Origin: DASVTR01 sp036382855 | GTDB taxonomy: Bacteria; Acidobacteriota; Blastocatellia; Pyrinomonadales; Pyrinomonadaceae | Reading direction: 5' to 3' | Assembly (NCBI GenBank): GCA_036382855.1 | Contig: DASVPO010000033.1 | Span: 310,001 to 374,000, forward strand | DNA length: 64,000 bases | Shown: positions 45,925-54,411 of the stretch, one piece after another | Numbering within the stretch: position 1 is the first letter of the stretch | How the letters are laid out: every line of letters begins with the position of its first letter | Notes under the pieces: generated by a model | Databases searched by the model: none | What the model saw: only the letters and a program-made list of their open reading frames with translations | Told to the model about the DNA's origin: nothing | Translations under genes and position numbers: made by a program

Positions 45925-48300
45925 CTAATCACTCCCGTAGCGGCTAGTGCCGCTAATAAGTTCGGCAGATAAGGCTTCAAGCTCCTTATCGGGCACCCAC
46001 GGCTCATTTCCTGCGATAAATCCGTGAACAAGCCCTGGGTAATCTACAATCGTAAGCAAGCCGACCCAATGGTCAGCGCTCATCCGATATTTCTTTAACC
46101 GTATAAATCCCTCTAGCTGCTCGAATACTTCTTCCGCATCGCGTGCCACTGCTGAAAAGCAGGTAATTCCGGCGCGAGCTTCATCCGAGCCCATACTGAA
46201 ATCGTGTTGCCTGCGGTCTTGAAGAGTCATCCTGCGAATGCGTCTAAAGAAGCTGGCGAAATTCCTGCGCCCTTCGTCATTTAGGCTGAGAAGACGGAGA
46301 ACGGCCTCTGAGTGACCGTAAGACCCTCCTCTTTCGTCTAATTCCATTATGATGTCGCGAAGAAGTTTCGGCATCGGTTGCCTCGGCTTCGCTACCGCCG
46401 TCTTTCGCGTACCAGTTTCGTAAAGATAATAGTCGTCGAAAGGTGTCGAGAAAGACCCGAACTGTACGAAATCTGCCTCGCTGAACCTTTTGTCATTCTC
46501 GAAATACAGTCCGCGCGCAAGATAGAGACCGAACCAGTCGAGTTCGTCGCTCGCCCTGAACTTCCGAAATTCGTTGACCCGCAGCCGCCGATGAAGGTAA
46601 TGAACGAGTTGAGTGGGGAACTCATTCATTTCACAGATGACGCGCAAAATGTCGAGTGAGACGGCCCACGGAAGTTCAGCCTCTTCAAGCACACCTGCCC
46701 TTGCTACTTCATGCAACATTGCGTTAAACGTGTCCATCGGCTCCAACGTGACAGTTACCAGAAATGTCCGCCAAAACCTTCCTTTATCGATGACGACCTT
46801 CTTTCCTTCACTTGTGACGAATGTCGGAGAGTTGGTGCCCTCTATGTAGCGTTTTGCCCGAACCGCCTGGCTATGGGCTTTGCCTAATAGCTCCTTGAGG
46901 TCTCGCTTGATGCGATCTTTGGATCCCCGGCGTGCGGAGAAAGAAAAAGAACCAGCCTTTGCCTCTATAAGAAAAAGTGTAGTGTCGTATACGACGAGGC
47001 CATCCAGTTCTGTCTTTTTAGCGATACCGCTCTCTATGACCTGATACTCCAGCCCACCGTACACCTCTGCGTGCTTCAGAGTATTTCCTAAAAGGCGTAG
47101 TGTTTCTTGCTCAAGGTAATTCTTGCGGTTCTTCTCGTAACGCTTCCAGATTCGATTGCCTTGAACCTGTGCGTTTGGAGAGGTTGGATTGATTGATTCT
47201 TCAAGGCGTGGTTGGACAGCCCAAATGAGGCTTCCCGGAAGGGGGCACATGTAAACTCCGTCGTTGTGCAAGAACGGACGAACCCTCAATTCATGAGTCG
47301 GTGACGGGATATAAAAATCAGCGGATATGGAGCCGAAATCCAGAGAGAAGTATTCAAGCGCGGCCTTCACGCGCTCTACCGGCAGTCTTGCTTCCGCCGC
47401 AATTTCCCCGGCACTAAATGAGTAAACCCGTGTCCCAAGAAAAGTCACTCCCCACAGGGTTATCCAGTTTCTGATATGCCTTTTGGCCTGCTTCGAAGGG
47501 AGAGCCTTTATACTCTGAATGTAAGCCTCGTTAGCTCCTGGCTCGCTGCTACCAGCACGGGCCGTCCGTAGCTCTTCGAGAAGCTCTTGCTCGCCCTTTT
47601 TGGTTGCCTCCATCCTCGCAGCCAGTTTCCGTTTAGTCACCTTATCTCTGGCTTTTTCAAGGGCCAAAAGATCTTCCACCGTAAAACCTAGCAATTCGAG
47701 CAACTCGCCCTTAATCGGCTCAAACAACGTCTGTAGGCGTTCCTCCTGATGATGGGAGTAACCAGGGCTGCGTACCACCAGTTCATTGGAAATTGTGCGG
47801 TAGCGAAAAGCGTCGAGCGCCGGTCGTTCCTTGCCCTCGATCTCAGGGAGAGATTCGGCCGCCCAGTAAAAATTAAGATTGACAAAGATGTCTCGCATCT
47901 TTCTTTCAATCTGCTCCAAAACCGGCCCATCTATAACATAAGCTTCTCCTGCATTGAAAGGGTGCTTAAGGTACAGCAAAGCTGCGTATTCAACGAAGGC
48001 AGCCAATCCGGTGTGATTGGTCTCTTTGTATTTTTCTGGGTCGTTCAACAGTTGAGTAACCATCAGGTTTGCAAGCATGTTGAAGGAGTTATACCTGAGA
48101 AGGATAGCCTCCAACTCCTGCGCTTGGTTGCGTATCCATTGCAACATCTCCTCCCGCAATGCCTGTAATTTTTCAGGTGATTGGAGAGCTTCAGGCAGAG
48201 GGATAGAGAACTCAGGCTCATTTTGGGTCTTCGAAGATGAAGCTTTCCCTCTGATCCTATTTGACAGACGACGTGATTTGTTTCGCTGCTTCTTCTTCAT
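45925..48300 (-). CDS. Large PD-(D/E)XK-domain protein, member B of a paralogous pair
   Basis: The 791-residue protein is a homologue of the 780-residue protein at 33775-36117. It also begins with a Lys/Arg-rich stretch (KKKQRNKSRRLSNR) and a helical region with a matching motif (LEAILLRYNSFNMLANLMV). The nuclease block is TELDGLVVY (D433) and LFLIEAKAG (E446, K448), one residue off the paralogue. The C-terminal region (about 470-790) has no known motif. The gene is the first of a minus-strand run with the GIY-YIG-like and NucS-like genes. A role in DNA cleavage is likely from the motif; the pathway is unknown. Confidence 0.6.
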   Translation of the reverse strand: MKKKQRNKSRRLSNRIRGKASSSKTQNEPEFSIPLPEALQSPEKLQALREEMLQWIRNQAQELEAILLRYNSFNMLANLMVTQLLNDPEKYKETNHTGLAAFVEYAALLYLKHPFNAGEAYVIDGPVLEQIERKMRDIFVNLNFYWAAESLPEIEGKERPALDAFRYRTISNELVVRSPGYSHHQEERLQTLFEPIKGELLELLGFTVEDLLALEKARDKVTKRKLAARMEATKKGEQELLEELRTARAGSSEPGANEAYIQSIKALPSKQAKRHIRNWITLWGVTFLGTRVYSFSAGEIAAEARLPVERVKAALEYFSLDFGSISADFYIPSPTHELRVRPFLHNDGVYMCPLPGSLIWAVQPRLEESINPTSPNAQVQGNRIWKRYEKNRKNYLEQETLRLLGNTLKHAEVYGGLEYQVIESGIAKKTELDGLVVYDTTLFLIEAKAGSFSFSARRGSKDRIKRDLKELLGKAHSQAVRAKRYIEGTNSPTFVTSEGKKVVIDKGRFWRTFLVTVTLEPMDTFNAMLHEVARAGVLEEAELPWAVSLDILRVICEMNEFPTQLVHYLHRRLRVNEFRKFRASDELDWFGLYLARGLYFENDKRFSEADFVQFGSFSTPFDDYYLYETGTRKTAVAKPRQPMPKLLRDIIMELDERGGSYGHSEAVLRLLSLNDEGRRNFASFFRRIRRMTLQDRRQHDFSMGSDEARAGITCFSAVARDAEEVFEQLEGFIRLKKYRMSADHWVGLLTIVDYPGLVHGFIAGNEPWVPDKELEALSAELISGTSRYGSD

Positions 48301-48676
48301 AACAGCTTAACATAAAATTGTCCTGTCTATTATACGCTGTCGCGTTTTTGAGACAAGCACGATTTTGAGCCTGTGTTGAGGAGAATTCTCGGATGGATAA
48401 TTTGATCTGAGGTATTTACTAACCTGGTATTAAGACCAGTCTTTCGCGACCGCGCGTGATGTTTCGCGGTGACTACAGAACTCGCCTCGCCCGTAAAAGA
48501 TTATGTTGAAGGCATTATTGATCTTAACAGTGACATTCTCCAGTCTTTTCCTTTAACAATTTCCCAAGCGAAGCCTACCCGAAACCACCTTTTGCTCTGA
48601 AGCGCTCAGTTGACCTTATGCTAACAGAAATTTACTTCAAAGCAGGGGTTGATCTGCCTTCTGACCGGAGCATGTG
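48301..48676. other. Gene-free stretch between the nuclease gene and the XRE gene
   Basis: About 375 bases with no credible gene. A short CTGGT/ACCAG hairpin lies near 48425-48440. The promoter of the 791-residue gene should lie at the left side. No repeats of note were seen. Confidence 0.45.
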
Positions 48677-48997
48677 TTATCTCCCACTTTTCTTCACTGG
48701 TAAACGCCCGCTGACGCCTTCGTGCCTAGACGAGTTTGGCAGTTCATTCGGCAACTCCAACTTGTCATCAATGAGCACATCTGTTGATATTCCCACCAAA
48801 CGAGCATAAGTAAGCAAAAGTAGCAATGGCGGCTCACGCTCGCCCCTTTCCATTCCGGAAATATTCGTAGGATAGATAGGCGAGTCCTTGTAATCCAACT
48901 TCTCAATCATCTGTTCAAGGGTCAAGTTCAGCTTGGCACGGATCTGCCGGAGTTTCACTCCTAATCGCTTAGGGCGAGGGCGGTTTGAGCGTCCCAT
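48677..48997 (-). CDS. XRE-family helix-turn-helix regulator
   Basis: The 106-residue protein carries an XRE/Cro-type helix-turn-helix: KLRQIRAKLNLTLEQMIEKL, then a recognition region (YPTNISGMERGEREPP) and a short C-terminus. It should repress by binding an operator near its own start. The inverted repeat TTGCCTATTTAGGCAA lies about 50 bases upstream, and AGGGAGG stands 8 bases before the ATG, a strong ribosome site. The same TTGCC...GGCAA words occur at 37060, so this regulator may also control the integrase region; that is inference. The plus-strand frame overlapping it is a shadow. Confidence 0.75.
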   Translation of the reverse strand: MGRSNRPRPKRLGVKLRQIRAKLNLTLEQMIEKLDYKDSPIYPTNISGMERGEREPPLLLLLTYARLVGISTDVLIDDKLELPNELPNSSRHEGVSGRLPVKKSGR

Positions 48998-49047
48998 CAG
49001 TCATACCTCCCTGACGAGACACTCTCGGCTAGACAACTCCAAGCTGC

Positions 49048-49063
49048 TTGCCTATTTAGGCAA
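49048..49063. promoter_or_regulatory. Perfect palindrome, likely operator of the XRE gene
   Basis: TTGCCTATTTAGGCAA has 7-base arms (TTGCCTA/TAGGCAA) around TT. It sits 51 bases before the XRE start, where a repressor would block the promoter. Its half-site is shared with the inverted repeat at 37060-37082. Confidence 0.6.
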
Positions 49064-49256
49064 ATATCACTTACATTATCTTGGGTCGCGCAGAGTCGGG
49101 AATCATGTCGCTCTGCAACGATGCTCATCAGCCGTGCTGTCGAGCCTCATGAATCATATTGGCGACACCCAGTTGTCAAAGATACCTGTAGACAAAATAC
49201 CAAAGTGGGTGGTCTACGGTCTATTACTACCCATCTTTTAACATTTGCACTTTACT

Positions 49257-50267
49257 ATGAAATACCTGCTTGCTCTTCTATCAATACCTGTTTGTATATT
49301 CTTCGCAAGTCATTCGGTCACGAAAGCGCAGACTGTACGTCGCAACAAGCCGCCCCTTAATACGGCCCGTTTACTTAACTCTGAAGAGCGTCAAGCCGCA
49401 GAGCAGGCGCTCGCACGTTTGCGTGTATTACGCGACGGCTGGAATGATGTGAACCTCCAGTTCATAAAGCAGGGCTTCACTTATGCTGAGAGATTCGATC
49501 CGCGGTTGTATGCAGTACAGTACCTCGAAGCGAAGGCGGCTGTCGGCGAGACACTTCGGGTCCTTCCGAAAGGTGAACTGCGCTCGGCGATCGAGCAGGC
49601 GATGGACATCTTTGACGACCTTGAGGCGATCACCGAGATCTTTCGCAAAACCTCGCCGTTTACGACGGATGTGCGCGTCACCGATATCTTCCCTTACCTG
49701 AAGAAATACAACATACCCTACGAGAGTGGGGTGATGCGGGTGAGTTACGGCCTCATCCTTCACCAGGATTTTGTAATGAGTTACATCCTCCCATTCAGGT
49801 ACGCGAAGGTTAACCGAATAGAGGTTCTCCTAGGCGGTAGGGCTCAGCCCATCCCTCCTCCACCTACGTACGAGCAGATGTTCCATGTACCTGCCATGAA
49901 GCCTCCCATTGACCGTTCAAGCGTTAGCGTGGACGCACTTAAAGGGATAGCACGCCAGGCGATTGAAGCCAAAGTGCGAGGTAACCAAACCTTGCTGAGG
50001 GACTTGCTGGATGACCAATTCATGTTCTACGCATTGCAAGGGAGACAGTGGGATAGAGAGAGATTCTTCAGAAGCATCTCTCCTGATCCAATGGTCAAGA
50101 ATTTCAAGATTGAGAGAGCAGAATTAAGCTTTAGGCAAGAAGCGCCGGTACTAACCACTGTAATCAAGTATGAGTCCCTCAGGGGAGAATTCAAGAGCTT
50201 CAATAATACGTTTACGTTTGTGAACCGTAACGGCAAGTGGCTGATCATTAGGTGGAGAGCCTTCTAG
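49257..50267 (+). CDS. Secreted protein with NTF2/DUF4440-like C-terminus
   Basis: The 336-residue protein from ATG 49257 starts with a signal peptide (MKYLLALLSIPVCIFFASHS). The upstream TTG at 49245 adds only four residues and is less likely. A helical middle part follows. The last 90 residues form a compact domain (LLRDLLDDQFMF, RFFRSI, NTFTFVNRNGKWLIIRWR) typical of SnoaL/DUF4440 NTF2-fold proteins, which bind small ligands. No catalytic residue can be assigned. The next gene starts 3 bases after the stop, so it is co-transcribed. Probably exported to the periplasm. Confidence 0.6.
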   Translation: MKYLLALLSIPVCIFFASHSVTKAQTVRRNKPPLNTARLLNSEERQAAEQALARLRVLRDGWNDVNLQFIKQGFTYAERFDPRLYAVQYLEAKAAVGETLRVLPKGELRSAIEQAMDIFDDLEAITEIFRKTSPFTTDVRVTDIFPYLKKYNIPYESGVMRVSYGLILHQDFVMSYILPFRYAKVNRIEVLLGGRAQPIPPPPTYEQMFHVPAMKPPIDRSSVSVDALKGIARQAIEAKVRGNQTLLRDLLDDQFMFYALQGRQWDRERFFRSISPDPMVKNFKIERAELSFRQEAPVLTTVIKYESLRGEFKSFNNTFTFVNRNGKWLIIRWRAF

Positions 50268-50270
50268 TCA

Positions 50271-50711
50271 ATGTATGAGTTCCTTAAAAGAGTGCATCCT
50301 GCTGCCTCTCAGGACTTCAGCGTTGGCGGGAGAATAGCGTGGGCGATTCATTGCTATAACGCCGCGTGGGATGCATGGGAGAAAGGAGATCTGGCCACGG
50401 CAGTCATTACACTCCGGGAAGGAATTTACGCATTTCCATTCCCCAAGTCGTTAGAGCTATTGGGTGAATGTCTGCTCCAAGAAGGCAATCTCGTAGAAGC
50501 TACAATCTACTTGGCAGCAGCAGTTGGGATGAGTGCAGAGTATGAATTTCGCCATCTATTTCTTCTTGGTAAAGCACTTGCGGCAGCTAACGATAACTAC
50601 GTCTCTAAAATTATGCTTGAAAAAGCTATTTCAATTCAACCGGATCAGGAGGCACAAGAGTTATTGAACGAGGTCAAAAGTAGATCTACATCAGAAGAAC
50701 AGGCTGCGTAA
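50271..50711 (+). CDS. TPR-like protein downstream of the secreted NTF2-like protein
   Basis: The 146-residue protein has helix pairs of TPR type: AWDAWEKGDLATAVITLREG, FPKSLELLGECLLQEGNLVEA and HLFLLGKALAAANDNYVSK, giving about three repeats. It begins 3 bases after the secreted protein gene ends and lacks a signal peptide, so it is probably cytosolic. TPRs mediate protein contacts; nothing more can be said. Confidence 0.6.
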   Translation: MYEFLKRVHPAASQDFSVGGRIAWAIHCYNAAWDAWEKGDLATAVITLREGIYAFPFPKSLELLGECLLQEGNLVEATIYLAAAVGMSAEYEFRHLFLLGKALAAANDNYVSKIMLEKAISIQPDQEAQELLNEVKSRSTSEEQAA

Positions 50712-50811
50712 GATTTCCTCTTTTTACCAATTAAGAGGTGCGAAGGATATGCCGAGCGTTAAAATTCTCCATTAAGGTCAAATCATATGCTACTTGTCTC
50801 TTGGTCGAGTA

Positions 50812-51900
50812 TTACTCCAAAAACCATATGTCAGTTTCTTTAGCAGAGCTGTGAAGTTTCTGGCACGCTGCGATGAGTCCTGATTGATGTTGTGAGTCAA
50901 CCCTGTCGAATAGCGTAAGTATAAGCTTTTCCATCGACCGCAATTGCTTCCATTGCTCGCCTACTCTGCGGCGGGTTTCATGCTCGTCAGCAGCAGAGAT
51001 AAAAGTAGTGTTGATGAATTGAATCATCAAATCAGCTATTTTGGGCTTGGTCATCAAAAACGCTACTTCCTTGGCTATCACATCAACAACGCGATACTGT
51101 GTCTCGGTATTCTCACACCGGGCGAGTATATCAATGAGGTTTTTGACGGCTGGGATTACCTCGATTGAATTATCGTCAATCGTTATCGGTGCACTCTGCC
51201 GTCGCCCCCAATATTCCTGATAAACCATATATGTAAAGAAAAGGAACTTGTGAGTATCCAATTCGGTAGGCAGTGCCCTTCTTAATTGTCGAAGCGCAAT
51301 CTCGACATCCTTAGATTCATCCGGCGGCAATTCAAAATTCTCCGGGTCAATATGAAAGTGGGCGCTTGGAGAGATTTGCTTCTCTTCCTCCGCCAAGCGA
51401 CGCTCCAGATCGCTATTCAAAATCTTATCCGAGTCTGTCAGTAAGTATGCTTGCTCAATAATGCCGCTTACAGCACTCACGATTTTCTTGAGATTCTTTC
51501 TTTGCGGCTTGTTCTGGCCAGCTTCAATGCGCCTCCATTGGCGAACATCTATACCAGCTAGCGCAGCAGTTTCATCCTGCGTGCGTCCCGCTTCTTCCCG
51601 CCACCACCATATCAACTCACCGAAGAGAATCTTTCGGTGTGCTTCAGGCGGAGCTTCAGCTAATCGTATATAAACATCCTTCCGGCTACCCCTCTTACCA
51701 TAAGCTATAGAATTCTTGATACTTTGTCGGGCCGTATTCTTTAGGCCCCTTCCGCGCGGAATCAACCAGCGATGCTGCTTGCGACAACGTAGGCAATCCC
51801 AAATTAGATAAGTCTCCTTAGGCGGCAGGTTCACACTTTCCGTAACGGCTTTCACGGCGTTCGTCCTATGACAATTATTGCAGGCCAGGATGAGAATCAT
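50812..51900 (-). CDS. Zinc-ribbon plus XRE-type regulator
   Basis: The preferred start is ATG 51900, preceded by AAAGGAG 7 bases upstream, giving 362 residues. The longer frame from 52035 would run through the operator region. The N-terminus has two zinc knuckles (CNNC and CLRC) typical of a zinc ribbon. A helix-turn-helix follows (AGRTQDETAALAGIDVRQWRRIEAGQ) of XRE type. The last 200 residues are helical and may bind a ligand or partner. It is divergent from the excisionase-like gene, with an inverted repeat (51951-51976) between, so it likely represses one or both genes. This regulatory layout resembles control regions of integrative elements. Confidence 0.7.
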   Translation of the reverse strand: MILILACNNCHRTNAVKAVTESVNLPPKETYLIWDCLRCRKQHRWLIPRGRGLKNTARQSIKNSIAYGKRGSRKDVYIRLAEAPPEAHRKILFGELIWWWREEAGRTQDETAALAGIDVRQWRRIEAGQNKPQRKNLKKIVSAVSGIIEQAYLLTDSDKILNSDLERRLAEEEKQISPSAHFHIDPENFELPPDESKDVEIALRQLRRALPTELDTHKFLFFTYMVYQEYWGRRQSAPITIDDNSIEVIPAVKNLIDILARCENTETQYRVVDVIAKEVAFLMTKPKIADLMIQFINTTFISAADEHETRRRVGEQWKQLRSMEKLILTLFDRVDSQHQSGLIAACQKLHSSAKETDIWFLE

Positions 51901-51950
51901 TATCAGGCTCCTTTCCTGTACTACGCGAAGACTGTAAGAGAGCCACATCC

Positions 51951-51976
51951 GAAATGTCAGGTCAACAGGACATTTC
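51951..51976. promoter_or_regulatory. Inverted repeat between divergent regulators (GAAATGTC/GACATTTC)
   Basis: Perfect 8-base arms are 10 bases apart, 51 bases upstream of the zinc-ribbon XRE gene and 49 bases before the excisionase-like gene. A TTGACC -35-like hexamer for the minus-strand gene lies inside the spacer. The site is well placed for an operator serving both genes. Confidence 0.65.
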
Positions 51977-52024
51977 AGACCCCCCCTCTTTTCAAGAATC
52001 ATGACTTGCTGTATACCTGAAAGC

Positions 52025-52279
52025 ATGGAAGGCAAAGAGAGAAATCACAAGCTAGAGCGACAGTTTTTGAACGCCCTTGAGCTTGAGGCTCTGACAGGCA
52101 TTGCGCGTAAGACTTGGCTTGCTGGCGGAGCCGGAACATCTGCCATTCCCAAGGTTAGATTTGGCCGCTCAGTCAAGTGGCCCCGCGAAGCTGTAGAGAA
52201 GTGGTTGTGCGAACGCTTGAACGAAGCAGAAACAGCTTCCGGCAACACAGAAACACAGAGCAGCCGTGACTCTCAGTAA
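52025..52279 (+). CDS. AlpA/excisionase-like helix-turn-helix protein
   Basis: ATG 52025 (MEGKERN) gives 84 residues. The listed frame begins earlier at 52001. The segment LNALELEALTGIARKTW followed by IPKVRFGRSVKWPREAVEKWL matches the MerR-like HTH_17 pattern of excisionases and AlpA-type activators, which bind DNA near element ends. It lies just upstream of the second transposition module, on the same strand, and divergent from the XRE regulator. It may control that module or a linked integrase. Confidence 0.65.
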   Translation: MEGKERNHKLERQFLNALELEALTGIARKTWLAGGAGTSAIPKVRFGRSVKWPREAVEKWLCERLNEAETASGNTETQSSRDSQ

Positions 52280-52285
52280 ACTGAA

Positions 52286-52318
52286 GCTCTACCTAGACAA
52301 GTCCGTTTTTGGTAGAGC
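52286..52318. repeat. Inverted repeat with 8-base arms downstream of the excisionase-like gene
   Basis: GCTCTACC and GGTAGAGC are separated by 17 bases that end in a run of five T. The position, 6 bases after a stop codon, suggests a terminator with a long loop, or an operator. Confidence 0.45.
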
Positions 52319-52621
52319 AAAGAAAGGCAATAACTGAATGTAGCGCGAACCCAGAGTCTATAAAGATTAAGGCCTGAAGCGTACTAGATTAGGGTCTGCG
52401 TCCGCTCCAGGCCGATCAGGTTGACTCGCCGAACCGAAGTGGCGAGGAGGTATTGTTGTACCTCGAACCTCTTGATTCGAGATTCTACACACCTCCTTCC
52501 ACTTCTTCAAGAGAAAAATCCGAAACACCGCCCCGTGCGGCCAGCCACTGGTTGCCGTACCAAGTCCCTGTGTGTCTTCGGATGAAGCAATTCACTTTAT
52601 TCCGAAAGAAGGAGAGCGCAG
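52319..52621 (+). other. Leader region of the second transposase gene with stacked hairpins
   Basis: No gene is seen. Between about 52420 and 52500 three short stems can form (CTCGCC/GGCGAG, GAGGTA/TACCTC, CTCGAA/TTCGAG), and a longer pairing (AGGAGGT with ACCTCCT) encloses two of them. The pattern recalls a structured leader. AAGGAG precedes the ATG at 52622. A tRNA-like reading was rejected because the enclosed length is only about 53 bases. Confidence 0.4.
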
Positions 52622-54349
52622 ATGAAGAAAAGGACCGAGAAGAAAGACAGTACCGCAACCTCCAATGGCTTTATGCAATGGGAGAAAGTTGCTGCGGAAG
52701 CCGGGGTCAACGAACTGCTCACACTACCTCGCGTGGACGAAATGAGTAAAAGGCAGCATGAAGTGTTTGGGAAAAATTACATGCTGATTTGCCTCATGAA
52801 AAATGGCACGCCTGTGCGCGAAGCGATCAAGCGGGCAGAGCTCGACATCACTGATAGCGCTGCTCGTAAACTCCTTAAAAGATTCGAGCAGCACGGTGTG
52901 AGCGGCATCGTCGATCACAGATTCGGCAACTCTAAGAAAAAGGTCATTTTCACCCATGACATGAAAAAGCGAGTGCTCGCGTGGTGGTTTGCCAGGCCTG
53001 CGGCAGGCCCGCACGCGATCTGGCTACAACTCATGGTGGAGTGTCAAGAAAAAGGTATCAGTGCGCCGGGATATGATGTCGTTAAGAAGTATATTAAGTC
53101 CTTACCAGAGGCATACAAACTCTTCCGCCAAGGCAAGCTCGGGGTGCATGAGTGGGAGCGTAGCTTCTGCCCCGTCGTCCGTTTCGATCTGACAACCTAC
53201 TCAAACCAGCGCTGGCAAACAGACAATTCCCGCCTCAACATCTGGGTGCGAGTGTGGGACGGAGCACGCTGGGTTCCCGCAAATGCACACATAAGCGCTT
53301 GCATGTGTGCCCACTCTCGCACGATTCCAGGCTTCATACTTTCATCAAAGGACCCAGACGCTTGGACCACGGCGCTCCTTATCATGAACGCCGTGAAGGA
53401 GAAGGAGAACCCTGAATGGAAGAACAAGGGCCTCCCTGGTGTACTCCAGCCAGATCGCGGAAAGACATTTATCGCACACGCGGTAGCCTCGTCTCTGGCC
53501 GGCCTCGGCGTCGCGCTGGATCCTGACCCACCATACTATCCAAATCGCAAAGGCAAGATAGAGCGTTGGTTTTTGACACTTGATCGTGGGTGCCTGCGCA
53601 TCTTGCCTGGACATATGGATGCGATAGGAAGAACCCAAGGAGCCGCAGAAAAGCACGTGCATCTGCTCCTGACAATCCCGCAATTGCGCAAAGAAATCGA
53701 GCGCTGGATAGTCTCGGATTATCACCAAAAGACTCATACGGAAACCGGACGTAAGCCCGCAGAGCTGTGGGAAGAAACTGTTCGCCTGCTTATGCCTGAG
53801 AGCGAGGATGCGTTGAACTCGATGTTGCTTAAGAGTGACAAGGAGCGCACGATTTACAACACCGGCATTAAGTTCAAGTTTGGCGATTCAGATGCCGAAG
53901 ACGAGCAAATCTATTGGGGACCAGAACTCGCCTTTCACATCGGAGAGAAAGTCCGTCTCAGGTACAACCCCGACGATCGCGCAAGCATTCTCGTCTACTC
54001 AGCCGCCACCGATAAATACATCGGCGAGGCGTGGCTCATGGGCGCGGAAGACTCACGCTATACCATCGCCGACGTCAAGAAAGCCCGTAGTGAGTTTAGG
54101 CGCGGGCTTCAAGATCGAATTAAGGATTACATCAAGGAGATCGAGCGTGAAGACCGTAAGCGGGCAAGTAGTGCCGAATGGGACGAGGCGCGCGTCATGG
54201 TCGACCAGCAGGAAAAGTCTGATCTTCACACGGCTGTCCTTGAGGAACTCGCCGACGAATCTCTGATTGACGACTTGCTCGCGCAATTCGACCGTCAGGA
54301 CGGCGGCGAAGAGATCAGTGAGGAGGTGGATAGCCATGCCACTTATTAA
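52622..54349 (+). CDS. DDE transposase of the TnsB/TniA (Mu-like) family, second copy
   Basis: The 575-residue protein has the same domains as the transposase at 1745-3475: a helix-turn-helix N-terminus, a catalytic core with WQTD (D201), QPDRG (D278) and KGKIE (E314), again with 35 residues between the last two, and a Mu-type C-terminal domain. The triad is intact, so the enzyme may still be active. The two copies differ in many residues throughout, so they are diverged relatives, not a recent duplication. AAGGAG gives a good ribosome site. The stop overlaps the start of a tnsC-like stub by 14 bases. Its own ATPase gene is lost, so activity would need an ATPase supplied in trans. Confidence 0.9.
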   Translation: MKKRTEKKDSTATSNGFMQWEKVAAEAGVNELLTLPRVDEMSKRQHEVFGKNYMLICLMKNGTPVREAIKRAELDITDSAARKLLKRFEQHGVSGIVDHRFGNSKKKVIFTHDMKKRVLAWWFARPAAGPHAIWLQLMVECQEKGISAPGYDVVKKYIKSLPEAYKLFRQGKLGVHEWERSFCPVVRFDLTTYSNQRWQTDNSRLNIWVRVWDGARWVPANAHISACMCAHSRTIPGFILSSKDPDAWTTALLIMNAVKEKENPEWKNKGLPGVLQPDRGKTFIAHAVASSLAGLGVALDPDPPYYPNRKGKIERWFLTLDRGCLRILPGHMDAIGRTQGAAEKHVHLLLTIPQLRKEIERWIVSDYHQKTHTETGRKPAELWEETVRLLMPESEDALNSMLLKSDKERTIYNTGIKFKFGDSDAEDEQIYWGPELAFHIGEKVRLRYNPDDRASILVYSAATDKYIGEAWLMGAEDSRYTIADVKKARSEFRRGLQDRIKDYIKEIEREDRKRASSAEWDEARVMVDQQEKSDLHTAVLEELADESLIDDLLAQFDRQDGGEEISEEVDSHATY

Positions 54350-54411
54350 TTTTCCAGAGCCCAAACCTCGAAAGGTCGTGGAAACGAAGATGATGAAACA
54401 AATGAAACTCA
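54336..54411 (+). pseudogene. 5' stub of a tnsC-like ATPase gene
   Basis: The frame from ATG 54336 (MPLINFPEPKPRKVVETKMM) resembles the first 35 residues of the ATPase at 3472 (FKVTFSPVKRIEPIETEMM). AGGAGGT stands 8 bases before the ATG, the best ribosome site in the module. After about 25 codons the frame runs into a hairpin of the inserted IS200-like element and the rest, including both Walker motifs, is absent. Confidence 0.75.

Noticed and set aside
49245..49256. TTG start for the secreted protein gene
   Set aside because: It adds only four residues before an ATG that opens a textbook signal peptide; the ATG at 49257 is preferred.
52435..52495. tRNA-like gene in the leader of the second module
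   Set aside because: A 7-base acceptor-like pairing exists, but only about 39 bases lie between the arms and no anticodon arm can be placed.
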